64,000 bases of DNA from Zychaea mexicana (taxonomy: Eukaryota; Mucoromycota; Mucoromycetes; Mucorales; Lichtheimiaceae), in the NCBI RefSeq assembly GCF_025766255.1, contig NW_026516678.1, positions 434,001-498,000 of the forward strand. The letters run 5' to 3'. Of this stretch, positions 50,354 through 60,743 are shown piece after piece. Under the pieces are notes generated by a model. The model made no database searches. It was given only the letters and a program-made list of their open reading frames with translations, and had not been told where the DNA came from. A program made the translations under genes and the position numbers. Within the stretch, counting starts at the first letter, position 1. The number at the start of each line of letters is the position of its first letter.

Positions 50354-51101
50354 CGCGCTCTTTCTCTATCTCTATCTCTATCTCTATCTGTCTCCATCTG
50401 TTTTTCCTTCCCCTTATACTTCTTTTTCTTTACTACTAGCCACCCAACACCATTATTTTACGCGTTTTGTTTATCCTTCTGCTCCCTCTCTCTCTCTCTC
50501 TCTCTGCTTTCTTGATTTGTTTCTCACATCTATTTCACTCTCTTATTCCCTCTCTCTCTCTCTAGTGTCATTCCATCCATCCATCCATCCTTCCACCCAC
50601 CCATCCTCTGTCATCCACTCACTCGCTCTGAGAGTTTTTGCCATCTTCTCTCTCTTTCTCTATCTCTATTAAACAACATGAGTAGCAACAACAACAAACA
50701 TTAACAACGCTTATCTTGTTGAGAACACACAAACATTTAATAACCTATATAACAAACAACAAACTCAATATGTCTTGTAGAAATAAAAGCGTAGTCTCTA
50801 TAATGCCGATCCGCAATTCTTACCCCGCAGTAAGCCTCCCCCTAATTCTTTTTAAACTTGCAGCTCGTCGCTTTTGCAATTACTGTTTGTGTTTTAAACA
50901 AAAAATTGCTTAATTTCGACGAGGTGTATTCTTTTTTCTAGCTCAAAGTTTGGTAATCCAATATTTGATCGACCAAACATTTTGGGCTCGAGTTTATTCC
51001 TGGAACCTTTCTTTCACTTTCACTCTCACTCTCTCTTTCTCTCTTTCTCTCTTTCTCTTTACTATATATATCACCCACGGGTCCCGTGTGCACTGAGAGC
51101 T
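50354..51101. other. Intergenic region with many simple repeats
   Basis: Holds a TCTCTA hexamer repeat (50366-50392), CT repeats near 50488 and 50550, an ATCC repeat near 50575 and a CT-rich leader-like tract (51000-51060) before the tetraspanin start. No gene is supportable. Confidence 0.45.
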
Positions 51102-52599
51102 ATGGATCCTCATCACAATAATCACGACACTAGGTATAGCCTTATCTATCATGCAGCAGCAACAGATGCTCCCTAGAATGCCCAAAAATAGAAACTAAAT
51201 CTGTAAAGCACAACCACTTTACCCCATAGTATCGATGAAGTCATCCCAGTCGATATCCAAAAAGCATCGGGTGGCGATGACACATCGGCAGTAGCTGACA
51301 ACGACCATTCAACAGCGACGACGAGTACGGTTGCGAGTTGCAACGGACAGCCCAACGTACTACCACAGGATGACGACGACGACGACAAAGAAAAATACCT
51401 TGCACAACACCAACACAGTATGCATTTACGATCGTTCGGTCGACCGGACATTCGTCGTGAACCACGTCGCATTTTCGGATGGACATTAGCACGGTGGCTG
51501 CTTCTCTTCTCCAACGTGGTGGTAAGAGTACTTGTATCATCATTGATTCTCTTTTATTATAACAATCGTATTATTTACATGCATGTAGTTACTACTTTAT
51601 GGACTCTTTTTCGTCATCGGCTGCCTTATAACGTATGCTAAAGGTAATAAGCACAAGCTGAACAAAGTAGTAGTACCAAGAGAAAAAAGTGCTGATGGAT
51701 TATATATATCTTGAATAAGGATACCAACGCGCAATTGTAATCGTTGTTGCCAATCGAGATATCCTGGCTGTAACCTTTACGGCCGCAATGCTGGCTGTAG
51801 TTACATCGATTGTCGGTCTAGTCGGGGTGCGATGGAAAGATCGCCGCATACTGGGAATCTACGTACTCCTGCTGTGGCCCTGCTTTGCACTCCTGTCTGC
51901 GGTCGGGTATCTTTCGTACAAGGGCGATGTCTGGAACCTTAGGGCCAAGCTCGGCATGCAGTGGCGATATGACTTTTCCCCACAGGATCAGGTCGCTCTG
52001 CAAGATAATGTAAGTTACTCTTATAAGGGCCCTTACTAAAAAGACCCTTTCATCTGAGCAAAAAAAAAGCAAAAACATATGTGGTGCTATTATAGACTCA
52101 CAGTGCATATTTCTCTCCCCTTATCCATTGTGATCTTCCCCTCCTTCCCATATCACTTTATAAGCTACATTGTTGTGGTTTCGATAACCCACATGATCAT
52201 GCGACCTACTACGACCGATGCTGGCCAGAGTCGCTGCTACCGGGCTGCGACTACAAGTTCTACCTCTTTGAGCACTATTTCTTGGTAAAAACCTACACGA
52301 CAACGTTCTGTCTCATTCCGGTGCATATCCTGATTATCCTGATATCTCTTCTTTGTTCGAACCATGTGGATCACTTGTTCGGCACTCGGCCTCGCCCACA
52401 CATTGCATATTTGGGCCGATTCCACGACTGGCGTGATTGGGAGCGGGATCATAATAACCGACTCTTAAAGGAGGGCTGCCACCACCACGGCGACGCTACT
52501 GAAAAACCAAAAAACGATTCTGTACTGACGCATGCAAGAACAACGTGTACAGATCGTCATCAGATCATAACACCTCGTCATTCTTACGAAAAAAGTTGA
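51102..52599 (+). CDS. Tetraspanin-family membrane protein
   Basis: Exons 51102-51133, 51230-51521, 51589-51643, 51720-52009 and 52165-52599 encode 367 aa. Four membrane helices are visible: around residues 100-127, 140-162, 170-195 and after the large loop. The large extracellular loop carries the tetraspanin signature CCG at 226-228 (LHCCGFDNP) plus further cysteines in RCWPESLLPGC, enough for two disulfides. Tetraspanins organise membrane microdomains; fungal ones (Pls1, Tsp types) affect infection structures, wall stress or development. The acidic N-terminal tail and His-rich C-terminal tail are cytosolic by topology. Exon 1 is only 32 nt, so the start is the least certain part. Confidence 0.85.
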
Positions 52600-52966
52600 A
52601 AAACAAAGCATTTTCTTTTCTTTTTCGTCCGTTATCATCCATGAACTACTAGGCCCTAACCACCAAAAAACAAATAAAAAGAAAATAATGTTTGCAAATA
52701 GCATACATAGAAGAGTGTCATTATGAGTAGATTTGCTCTCTCAAGAACGTACACTTGCTACTTTTGCCCAAGGACCGCTGGAAGGAGCTGTTTATATATA
52801 AGATGATTGGTTGGAAAACGGACGTTTTACACCAGGTCCTCTCCCCCCTATACTGCAGAGAGAAAGTAGTCTCCCTTTTTAGGCGTTTTTATTGACTTGA
52901 TCTAAAATCTAAGAAGGAAAAAAAAGCCTAAAAAGCAATAAAGCCTCCACATCATTGCCGGATATA
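52600..52966. other. Short intergenic region before the transposon island
   Basis: Contains the tetraspanin 3' end and no reading frame of interest. The Tc1-like element begins at 52967 after a TA dinucleotide. Confidence 0.4.
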
Positions 52967-54540
52967 CAGTCATTTCAAAAAGTAATATCGCTGATTTTGA
53001 GTTTGACGTCGTGCAAAAAATCTTCGTGTGCAACAATGAAGTCGCTTGATCCAGCAATGAAGTCGTGACGAAGGTCGTTTATTTTTACTTGTCGCTTAGT
53101 AATTACCCAATAAAATTTCTTGGCTGTTATTTGGGTATAAATTGAGTGACACCTCCATCCCTCTTATCGTTCTCTTTTTTTCTTTTACAATTTATTTTAC
53201 AGACATTTCGAAATGAGTATACAATTTTTTTACGAAGATGGGCAAGGGCATGTTGTTGATGAGCATGGAGTTGAGCCCATGGATCTTGTTGTTGACGAGG
53301 AGTTGTTCGCTATCGAGACGCTTAGTTCTCGAACACAATTCCTTAAGAATAAACCTCCAGAAAGACCTAATCCTGCAATGCATCCAACTGCAGTTGAAAG
53401 GAATAGTGAAGATGTTGATATGGAATTATGCAGTAAGCGGCGCTATACATTTTATTCTGATGAGGAGAAAACTAGATTCTTTCATCTATTTTTCAGTAAA
53501 AGCTTGAGTGCTTCTGCTGCTGCGAGACAATTAGGTATTCATGTTCGTACAGCCCAAAGATGGGTCAAACATTATTACGAAGACCCTGAAAGCTTTTTTG
53601 AGAAGAAGAAAAAAACAGGTCGGCATCGTATTCTTGGCGAGGAGCATGAGCAATGTCTTTTAAACTATATCGATGAGAATCCTTCTGCCGTCTTAACTGA
53701 AGTAATGGGACATTTACTACAGAACTTTGCAGATCTCACCGTTTCACGTAGTACTGTTTATAACTTCATGACAACTCAGTGTAATTTATCCATTAAACAG
53801 GCACAATTCCAGCCTGTGGAAAGAAACAGCGAGGAAAAGATTCAGTAGAGGTACGATTGGGTCCAAAAGTGGCAGCAAACTGACTTGGACTTTACAACAA
53901 ACTGTGTCTTTCTTGATGAATCAGCCTTTCATATCAATTTGAAACGAGGTATGGCTTGGTCAAGGAAGGGAACCCCTGCAATAGTTACAGTGCCTACGAC
54001 TTAAGCGAATTCAACATCGATTTTGGGGGCAATACCTGCCACCGGCTTAATTAATGTTAGCTTGAGAGTTCCAAAGCGTATCAAAAAGAGGAAGCTTGGT
54101 CATGAAACTAACGGTTATAGTATAGGAACAGTGACAGGGCATTATCTGAGCTTTTTAAAGGCAACTCTTGATGAAATGGACAAGTATCCCGAAATGAAGG
54201 GACATTATCTTGTCATGGATAATGCTCCTATTCATAGTTCAACCGACATTGGAAAGTATATTCACTCCCGAGGATACCGTTATGTATATCTTCCTCCGTA
54301 TTCTCCTGAGCTGAATCCAATTGAGCAGTTCTGGTCTGTTGTCAAGAGTAAAGTTAAGAGAAATAAGTTTCTGGAAAAAGAATCCTTGATGACCAGAATC
54401 AGCGAGGCATTGATAGTCTTTATTTAAGCGATTTCAAAGGATTTGTTTCTCATTCTGCTAAATGTTTTAGTAAATGTCTCAACAAAGAAAGGTTATGAAG
54501 CTTTGACAAAACAGAAGTGTAAAAAAAAAGATCTTGCTCC
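52967..54540 (+). mobile_element. Truncated Tc1/mariner-type transposon
   Basis: The left end starts after TA with CAGTCATTTCAAAAAGTAAT, a Tc1-style terminus. It is followed by a transposase pseudogene in the same orientation. No inverted copy of the terminus is found after the transposase; the sequence runs directly into the satellite at 54541, so the right end is lost or displaced. Confidence 0.7.
53213..54490 (+). pseudogene. Tc1/mariner DD34E transposase, inactivated
   Basis: The reading frame starts at 53213 with an acidic N-terminus, then a helix-turn-helix region (AAARQLGIHVRTAQRWVKHY) for terminus binding. The catalytic DDE domain has its first Asp in FLDESAFHIN, the second in VMDNAPIHSS and the Glu in NPIEQFWSVVK; 34 residues separate the last two, the DD34E spacing. 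Two in-frame stops (TAG at 53846-53848 and TAA near 54002) and a frameshift near 54405 break the gene; beyond the shift, recognisable C-terminal sequence resumes in another frame. The copy is dead but not ancient, since long conserved segments survive. Confidence 0.85.
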
Positions 54541-55404
54541 CCACCTTACTCCACCTTACTCCACCTTACTCCACCTAACTCCACCTTACTCCACCTTACT
54601 CCAAGCTGTAGCCAATCAGCGATCCGCTTTCCTCACCTTACTCCACCTTACTCCACCTTACTCCAAGCTGCAGCCAATCAGCGATCCGCTTTCCTCACCT
54701 TACTCCACCTTACTCCACCTTACTCCAAGCTGTAGCCAATCAGCGATCCGCTTTCCTCACCTTACTCCACCTTACTCCACCTTACTCCACCTTACTCCAA
54801 GCTGTAGCCAATCAGCGATCCGCTTTCCTCACCTTACTCCACCTTACTCCACCTTACTCCACCTTACTCCAAGCTGTAGCCAATCAGCGATCCGCTTTCC
54901 TCACCTTACTCCACCTTACTCCACCTTACTCCACCTAACTCCACCTTACTCCACCTTACTCCAAGCTGTAGCCAATCAGCGATCCGCTTTCCTCACCTTA
55001 CTCCACCTTACTCCACCTTACTCCAAGCTGCAGCCAATCAGCGATCCGCTTTCCTCACCTTACTCCACCTTACTCCACCTTACTCCAAGCTGCAGCCAAT
55101 CAGCGATCCGCTTGCCTCACCTTACTCCACCTTACTCCACCTTACTCCACCTTACTCCAAGCTGTAGCCAATCAGCGATCCGCTTTCCTCACCTTACTCC
55201 ACCTTACTCCACCTTACTCCACCTTACTCCAAGCTGTAGCTAATTAGCGATCCGCTTTCCTCACCTTACTCCACCTTACTCCAAGCTGTAGCCAATCAGC
55301 GATCCGCTTTCCTCACCTTACTCCACCTTACTCCACCTTACTCCAAGCTGTAGCCAATTAGCGATCCGCTTTCCTCACCTTACTCCACCTTACTCCACCT
55401 TACT
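54541..55404. repeat. Composite satellite: 10-bp units plus CCAAT-bearing 32-bp spacer
   Basis: Runs of the 10-mer ACCTTACTCC (two to six copies) alternate with a 32-bp spacer that begins AAGCTGTAGCCAATCAGCGA. Twelve spacers are present; ten keep a perfect GCCAATCAG. Successive units measure 62, 62, 72, 72 and 92 bp, and this series adds up to a 360-bp higher-order unit: 54541-54900 and 54901-55260 match base for base except for about five differences, including a shared variant CACCTAACT. The last copies (55201 on) carry CTAATTAG or CCAATTAG variants. A long reading frame across it (54443-55243) is a by-product of the repeat. Confidence 0.95.
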
Positions 55405-55439
55405 TTTTCATTTTCTTCCCACACTTTTTTTTTTGTTCA

Positions 55440-55716
55440 GTTTATCGGCATGACAATTTCAATGTTACTGCAGAAAGTGTGTCCGTATTGTGACGAGAAT
55501 GGCATTTTTGTGTGAATGGAAAATGTCAGACGACATATTCATCGAAAGCACGAGATTTTACTTTCCAGTCGTAGTAAATCTTATCAGTCTCCAAAAGGGT
55601 CAAAGCCATTCACTTCACTTGTTCATGAAGCTCAGGATGGCGGATCGCTTGATTTCACGAAAACCGAGTTAAGAAATTTATTTGTCATTAATACCATCTG
55701 TAAACAAGTATTGTAG
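55440..55716 (+). pseudogene. C2H2 zinc-finger 5' fragment of the nuclease-like gene family
   Basis: A plus-strand frame reads VCPYC...HIHRKH, a C2H2 finger interrupted by a TGA near 55513, followed by ILLSSRSKSYQSPKGSKPF. The stretch 55540-55620 is nearly identical to the reverse complement of 61630-61712, the 5' part of the broken gene on the minus strand. This is therefore a second, inverted fragment of the same gene family; its remaining exons are absent. Confidence 0.6.
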
Positions 55717-56900
55717 AATGTGGTAAATGAGATTAACGTAACATATGGCACATATGCTATAAAATTTCTCACGTTTTTCATGAACGGTTGCAACGGTTGG
55801 GAGTCCACCAACTGTCATACATCATTTTTCTTTGGAATACGCAATTTCTTTATTTTTTTGTCATGAAAAATGTATGAACCAAGCAGTACAAACTAATGAT
55901 AAATGGTGCATTTGCTTGGTGTAAAATCGGTAGAAGGCATGGGAGGCAAGGAATTTAGTGTTTTGACGTTGATGCAATGGCACCATGAGACATACGTCGT
56001 TTTCGCAGCAACGTTTTGATATTGGATTGGACGTAATCGAATGGTAAGGTGGGGTATTTCAAAGGAACTTGACGGGTCCTTTCCAATGACATATGAAGAG
56101 TCGCAAGAGAATAAAGATCATCGAGGTATCCCAAAATGGACATGATGCTTGGCTTGTTGGATGGCAATATAATCGTAACTAATTCGACAAAGACCAACAT
56201 GTTTGGTTTCCTTGTCATGATATAAAATGTGGTTGACAAACCTAAAAAACATGTCAGCAGTTATAAGCTTTCTCGCCAAACATAATGAAAATTTGGGTAT
56301 CTTACCGATGGTTTGAAAACAAATCACGGCGTTCAAATAGCTGGTATCCATCTCTGTCTTTGCAAACAATGCCAGTCGATAAAAATCGTTCATACATGAC
56401 ATGTCGTTTGCAGTGTCAAGTTTAATTTCGCCAAAGCAAAACGTTGACACATATTGATAGTGTTCGAATTTCTGTACGAAGTAATCCGGTCGCTTATCAG
56501 CGCACTCAAATCGTGGTAGGATGTTGGCACTAATAAAAAAAGTTAAAAGTGGTGTTCACATATAGCTTGATTCTTTCTTACCATTGGGCAAAATGTGAAG
56601 GGTTATGAGCAAATAAATGTTGAATTACAGGGTGGATGTAACCTGCTGTAAGATGGTTTTCTGATGACAAGCAAGGGAGGTCTAAATCCTTTAGAGTAGG
56701 AATCCTTCAATAAACGTTTGATACACAATGAATAAGAACAACAATATAATCTCGAAATGATCACTTACAGTCCTTCAATGGTGTCCTGCTATTAGTTGTC
56801 TAACTAATTATAATCTACTAGCTGTAATATAGATAATAAAATTGCTATGACCGGTATAACCATCAGTGGCCGAATTAATTATTGATTTACAATAAAAATA

Positions 56901-56920
56901 ATAAAAATTGAATTTTTTTA
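56901..56920 (+). repeat. Left subterminal inverted repeat of the composite element
   Basis: The 20-mer ATAAAAATTGAATTTTTTTA lies 115 bp inside the left end. Its reverse complement (with one extra T) lies at about 60677-60697, roughly 98 bp inside the right end, and the same word occurs at about 61846 in copy 2. A binding site for the transposase or Rep is possible. Confidence 0.7.
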
Positions 56921-56987
56921 TTTATATTGGTAGCCTCCCATGAGAAAAAAAAGAGCGATTGTTTAAAGTACATAACAACAAATAAAA

Positions 56988-58478
56988 ATGAACACAACAC
57001 AACACACTGAACAACTCGATATTGAAATTAAAAATTTAATTAATAATAAATGGACTTTTCTTGATAAATCTTAGCCTGAAATGCAACATAGATTTAATCA
57101 TAGAACAGCTATTAAAGATATGAAGAATAATACAATAAATGATATAAAGGATGTATTACTTAATAGATTTGGATTTATACCTGTATTTTATTTTCTTACA
57201 GTTTTATATGGAAATATTGAATATCTAGGGCCATACCGCGAGATTGAAAAAGGACTTGCATTATTATATCATATGGTATCAGGTGTATCAGGAAAGGATA
57301 TGCATACTGTTATGCCATATGCAACATTTTATGATTTATATAAGCGGTTCTGGATTACTAACTATAATGAATTGAATAAAAAGGTAAAACAAGATCTAGA
57401 TATTATGTTCTCATCACCATGTATTCACATTCTATTAGCAATAATAAACAATCCAGAGGGTTTTAAGAATGTTACACTATTTATTGATGGACATGATAGT
57501 AAAATAAAGTATTATAAACCAAATGAGTCACATTCACAATTATATTCATATAAATTAAAAGGGCCGGCTGTACGTACACAAGTTATACAGGATATGAATG
57601 AAATAATTACACATGTTTCAGTATCTGAAAAATGTGCTATCAGAAATGATGGTACTATGTTTATTAATATGAAACTATATAAAAAAATAAGTGAGGCAGA
57701 TTGTTTAGGAATGGATGGTGGATATAACTTATTTATACAAAAGTTTAAAGATAATGCGACAGATGCTAGATATAGTTTTTATGATCGTAATTTTTTACAT
57801 CCCATAAGAAAAGAACCAGGACAAAAGTTAACAATCAATGAGACATACTTTAATAACAAGTTTGGATCATTTCGTTCAGCAATAGAAGCACAGTTCTCTA
57901 TGTTAGGCTCTAAATTTGAACGATTTAATAATAATCGTGCAGCATTGCAAATAACCAATATAAGATATTATAATATTCAGTTTCGTGTTGCTTGTATTCT
58001 TACTAATATATGGCGATTTGTAAATAAGTATAATATAGAGGTACAACCACATCATAAATTATGGTATGGAAAAGATTTTGAATTCCCAAGTGAGAAAAGC
58101 AAACTTGACTTAGTATTTTCAAATGAGCAAAAAGTAAATACTGAATATAACGAAATGGTTGACATGCAGCAGAAATTTCTACAGCTTAACATTAATCATA
58201 ATCAATCAATAGATATGGCTATAGATAGTGAGGACGAAACTGAAAATAATACATCTAAACGCAAGAGAAAAAATCAAAGAGAACAGAGAAATATAGAACA
58301 TAGTAATTCATATGAAATTGAGAAGATTGTAGGACATGTGTATACTGATAATAAGTACATATTTGAGGTTAAGTGGGTTGGATATAGTGTAAAGGATAAT
58401 AGTTGGTTAACAGTTGATAAGTTTAATTCCGGGGAAATGCTACATGAATATATGGCCACACATGGTATTCAGCTCTAA
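56988..58478 (+). CDS. DDE transposase with C-terminal chromodomain
   Basis: The open frame from ATG 57081 encodes 465 aa; an in-frame ATG at 56988 lies upstream but is separated by one TAG (57072-57074), so either the start is 57081 or the first 28 codons were lost to a nonsense change. Residues 130-280 look like a DDE_Tnp_4/PIF-Harbinger nuclease: FIDGHDSKI (D136), LGMDGGYNLF (D212) and FRSAIEAQFSMLGSKF (E269) are the candidate triad. A basic linker (KRKRKNQ near 395) leads to a chromodomain at about 412-462 (YEIEKIVGHVY, FEVKWVGY, SWLTVDKF). Chromodomains on integrases direct insertion to methylated-histone chromatin in chromoviruses; a similar targeting role is inferred. No introns. Convergent with the Rep tail ORF, sharing 4 bp at the 3' ends. 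Confidence 0.8.
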
Positions 58479-59059
58479 ATTAATTTCTTACTTATTTGCT
58501 TATTAAAAAATTTCATATTGAAACTGACTGCATCAACTTTTCGTTTACTTGCCCAATTATATTTATGTTTTATGCATTCATTAGTTATACTTGTACTTAT
58601 ATTAGTATCTGTTGATTTATTTTTGACGTCAGTTTCTTTTGTTATATCTATATCATCTATTATAGCCTGTTTTATATCCTTATGCTTTTCAAAATATTCT
58701 TTTGGCTGTATTTCTTCTACTATTTGCTTGTTTCTCCGTTTATTTTTAATGTGTCTTTTTTTCTTTTTACGTTTTGGTATATTATTTGGTATGTTGCAGT
58801 CACTGCTTTTCTCTGATTCAGATGTACTTACATCTATGTATTTATGTTTCTCTATATCTTCTGGTGGGTTTTCCCAATCAGTAGTATCATTTACAACATC
58901 ATCACATTTTATATCATTAAACACATCTTCCCAATGCCTACAATCTACTGATGATGGTACCTTTACAGTTGACCATCCTCTATTATTTTGTTGAGGCGGA
59001 TTATGTTGTTTATTGTTCTGTGTACTATTACTATTATGTTTTTCTTCTTGTTCCTTCAT
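58475..59059 (-). CDS. Basic, disordered tail ORF next to Rep
   Basis: A 194-codon frame on the minus strand overlaps the last 26 bases of the Rep ORF in another frame. It is Asn/Gln-rich, contains GWSTVKVPS and CRHWEDVFNDIK, acidic Ser-rich segments and a strongly basic patch (KRKKKKRHIKNKRRNK) that could bind nucleic acid or enter the nucleus. In copy 2 the start of this segment is in the same frame as Rep: copy 1 has one extra base in the run near 59065. So this is probably the C-terminal tail of Rep, separated in copy 1 by a 1-nt shift, unless ribosomal frameshifting is used. No homologue is recognised. Confidence 0.55.
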   Translation of the reverse strand: MKEQEEKHNSNSTQNNKQHNPPQQNNRGWSTVKVPSSVDCRHWEDVFNDIKCDDVVNDTTDWENPPEDIEKHKYIDVSTSESEKSSDCNIPNNIPKRKKKKRHIKNKRRNKQIVEEIQPKEYFEKHKDIKQAIIDDIDITKETDVKNKSTDTNISTSITNECIKHKYNWASKRKVDAVSFNMKFFNKQISKKLI

Positions 59060-60587
59060 ATATTCTTTCTGTGTCAGCTAATTCTTGTAGTTCCTCTACT
59101 GTTTTATCCATCGGTGTATATTTTTTAATATCATCCTGACCACTATTATGTGCATAACGGATAAATGTATGCTGATCTTGGTATTCGTTTTCGAATTCAC
59201 CTTTGTATAAGTCCTCATACATATCCATGTTTTCATAATATATGAATTTATTTTCATAATCCTTCACCTTCATTGTGTATGGATTCCATATTATATGACC
59301 TTCACGGTTCTTATCAACATAGATAATATATAAACGATTGAGCGTTGGCTCTAACTCATATACTGATTTGTTTTTGTATAACATATGCGGCATATAGTTA
59401 CTATTCAGTATTATTGGCATATTTTTCTTTTTAGTTATTGACTTTGTGAATTTGCCATTAAGTTTTAACCGTGTTCCTTCTAACATTTGGTTTAAAAATG
59501 TTAATTTGAAATCAGAACCTGTTTCTTCATTATACATAAAATCATGATCATCATCCTTATAATCTGACCAATCATTTTCTTTATTCATTAGATATGCTCG
59601 ATGGCCACCTTGTTCTAATACATCAATGTTATATGTCTTACCTACATTTGATGGACCTACAATCCAGTATTGTGGTATCTTATTTTTACCACCAAACATT
59701 GTTTCAATCCCAAACATAGACCACATATGTAATTTATTTCCAGGGTTATTTTCCATATCGGCATCATGAAAGTAAGAATTTAAATTTGATTTTACAGTAT
59801 CATATTTCCATAGCAATTCTGGATATATTTCGGTAGCCTTCCGCATATTAAGCTGCTTCGTAATTAATTGATATCCAAGTAACTGTTGGTGCATTTTTCT
59901 GGTCTTAACTTCATAATTTGGATCCATATTATAACAAATATAATCTTTTCCTTTCATACAGTAGCTAATGGACTTTTGTGGATTACCACCTGGTTTAATA
60001 TTTAGAGTAACACCATTGATAGTAAAGAATTTACGTGCTGTTTTTGTGTCGAACTGCTCATTCATTTGTATCCATATATGAACATGTTTCTCACCAGTTT
60101 CTGGTGCAATTTCATCACATGCAATTGCCTTTTCAATTCGATAACCAATACGTTCATGTTTTATAAACCATTCCATGATTTGTTCTTTTGTTAAATGGAA
60201 GTCCTTACAAATATATATGAACAGCCCTTTAGTGTTTTGGAATCGGAATTCTTTGCCGCCCTGCGAGGAATCTGCACCAGAGGTGTTACCCTCTAACATT
60301 GCATCGGAAAATTGAGGATTTGAGGATTTGAGGAATTTTGCAAAAGCCCTAATCCGTCCCATTATTGCAGTATGGTTCTCGTCCCTTACTTCCTTTGTTA
60401 TGTTAGCCTTTTTGAGGTCCTTTTCGAGTTCGACCCTTAGTTGGTCAGCAATTGTTTTTTCACTAACATCTTGATGATGTTCAGTAAGATGCTTTGCTCT
60501 TTCTATTAAGAGCGTCAATGTTATTCCTAAAATAGGAATAAATTCAGCCATAATGGCAATAAATGTGAGGAGGTTCATTTGGTCCAT
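59034..60587 (-). CDS. rep: CRESS-type Rep: HUH endonuclease plus SF3 helicase
   Basis: 517 codons in one open frame on the minus strand. Rep proteins nick an origin and unwind DNA for rolling-circle replication. Visible: a hydrophobic helix at about 5-28 (unusual for Rep) and a coiled region to 90; HUH domain with motif I-like GLFIYICKDF (121-130), motif II HVHIW (168-172) and motif III YCMK (209-212) holding the candidate catalytic Tyr; helicase with Walker A GPSNVGKT (311-318), an acidic Walker B-like segment near 347-355 and sensor-type ILNSN (393-397). The motif set matches CRESS-DNA virus and plasmid Reps and related fungal genomic copies. All core motifs look intact; the C-terminus ends early relative to copy 2 through a 1-nt difference. 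Which CRESS lineage it belongs to cannot be told by eye. Confidence 0.85.
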   Translation of the reverse strand: MDQMNLLTFIAIMAEFIPILGITLTLLIERAKHLTEHHQDVSEKTIADQLRVELEKDLKKANITKEVRDENHTAIMGRIRAFAKFLKSSNPQFSDAMLEGNTSGADSSQGGKEFRFQNTKGLFIYICKDFHLTKEQIMEWFIKHERIGYRIEKAIACDEIAPETGEKHVHIWIQMNEQFDTKTARKFFTINGVTLNIKPGGNPQKSISYCMKGKDYICYNMDPNYEVKTRKMHQQLLGYQLITKQLNMRKATEIYPELLWKYDTVKSNLNSYFHDADMENNPGNKLHMWSMFGIETMFGGKNKIPQYWIVGPSNVGKTYNIDVLEQGGHRAYLMNKENDWSDYKDDDHDFMYNEETGSDFKLTFLNQMLEGTRLKLNGKFTKSITKKKNMPIILNSNYMPHMLYKNKSVYELEPTLNRLYIIYVDKNREGHIIWNPYTMKVKDYENKFIYYENMDMYEDLYKGEFENEYQDQHTFIRYAHNSGQDDIKKYTPMDKTVEELQELADTERIYEGTRRKT

Positions 60588-60719
60588 GTGTGTTTTCGTT
60601 GGGGTAGTTTTGTTGGAGTGCTAAAAAAAATATAACAAATATATTTTGCTTTATATTCTGTGGTATTATTTTTATATTAAAAAAAATTCAATTTTTATTT
60701 TTTTCAAAAATTTAAATGT

Positions 60720-60743
60720 ATGCATGCCAAGACATTCATGCAT
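60720..60743. other. Stem-loop between Rep start and element right end
   Basis: ATGCATG (60720-60726) and CATGCAT (60737-60743) form a perfect 7-bp stem around a 10-nt loop, CCAAGACATT. It sits 133 bp upstream of the Rep start codon, where rolling-circle origins commonly lie. The loop does not match the usual CRESS nonanucleotide, so an origin role is only suggested by position. Confidence 0.4.

Noticed and set aside
54443..55243. 266-codon ORF of Leu-Thr-Pro-Tyr-Ser repeats
   Set aside because: It is the satellite read in one frame; no start context, no conservation, and composition follows the 10-bp unit.
54541..55404. CRISPR-like alternation of repeat and spacer
   Set aside because: The spacers are nearly identical to each other and the organism is a eukaryote; it is a satellite.
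58518..58994. 158-codon hydrophobic plus-strand ORF opposite the Rep tail
   Set aside because: Its Leu/Ser/Phe richness is the reverse reading of a Lys/Asn/Asp-rich minus-strand frame.
59034..60587. Rep as a simple endogenous virus insertion
   Set aside because: The Rep shares termini and order with a transposase in two copies, so a mobile element family explains it better; viral ancestry of the Rep domain itself remains possible.
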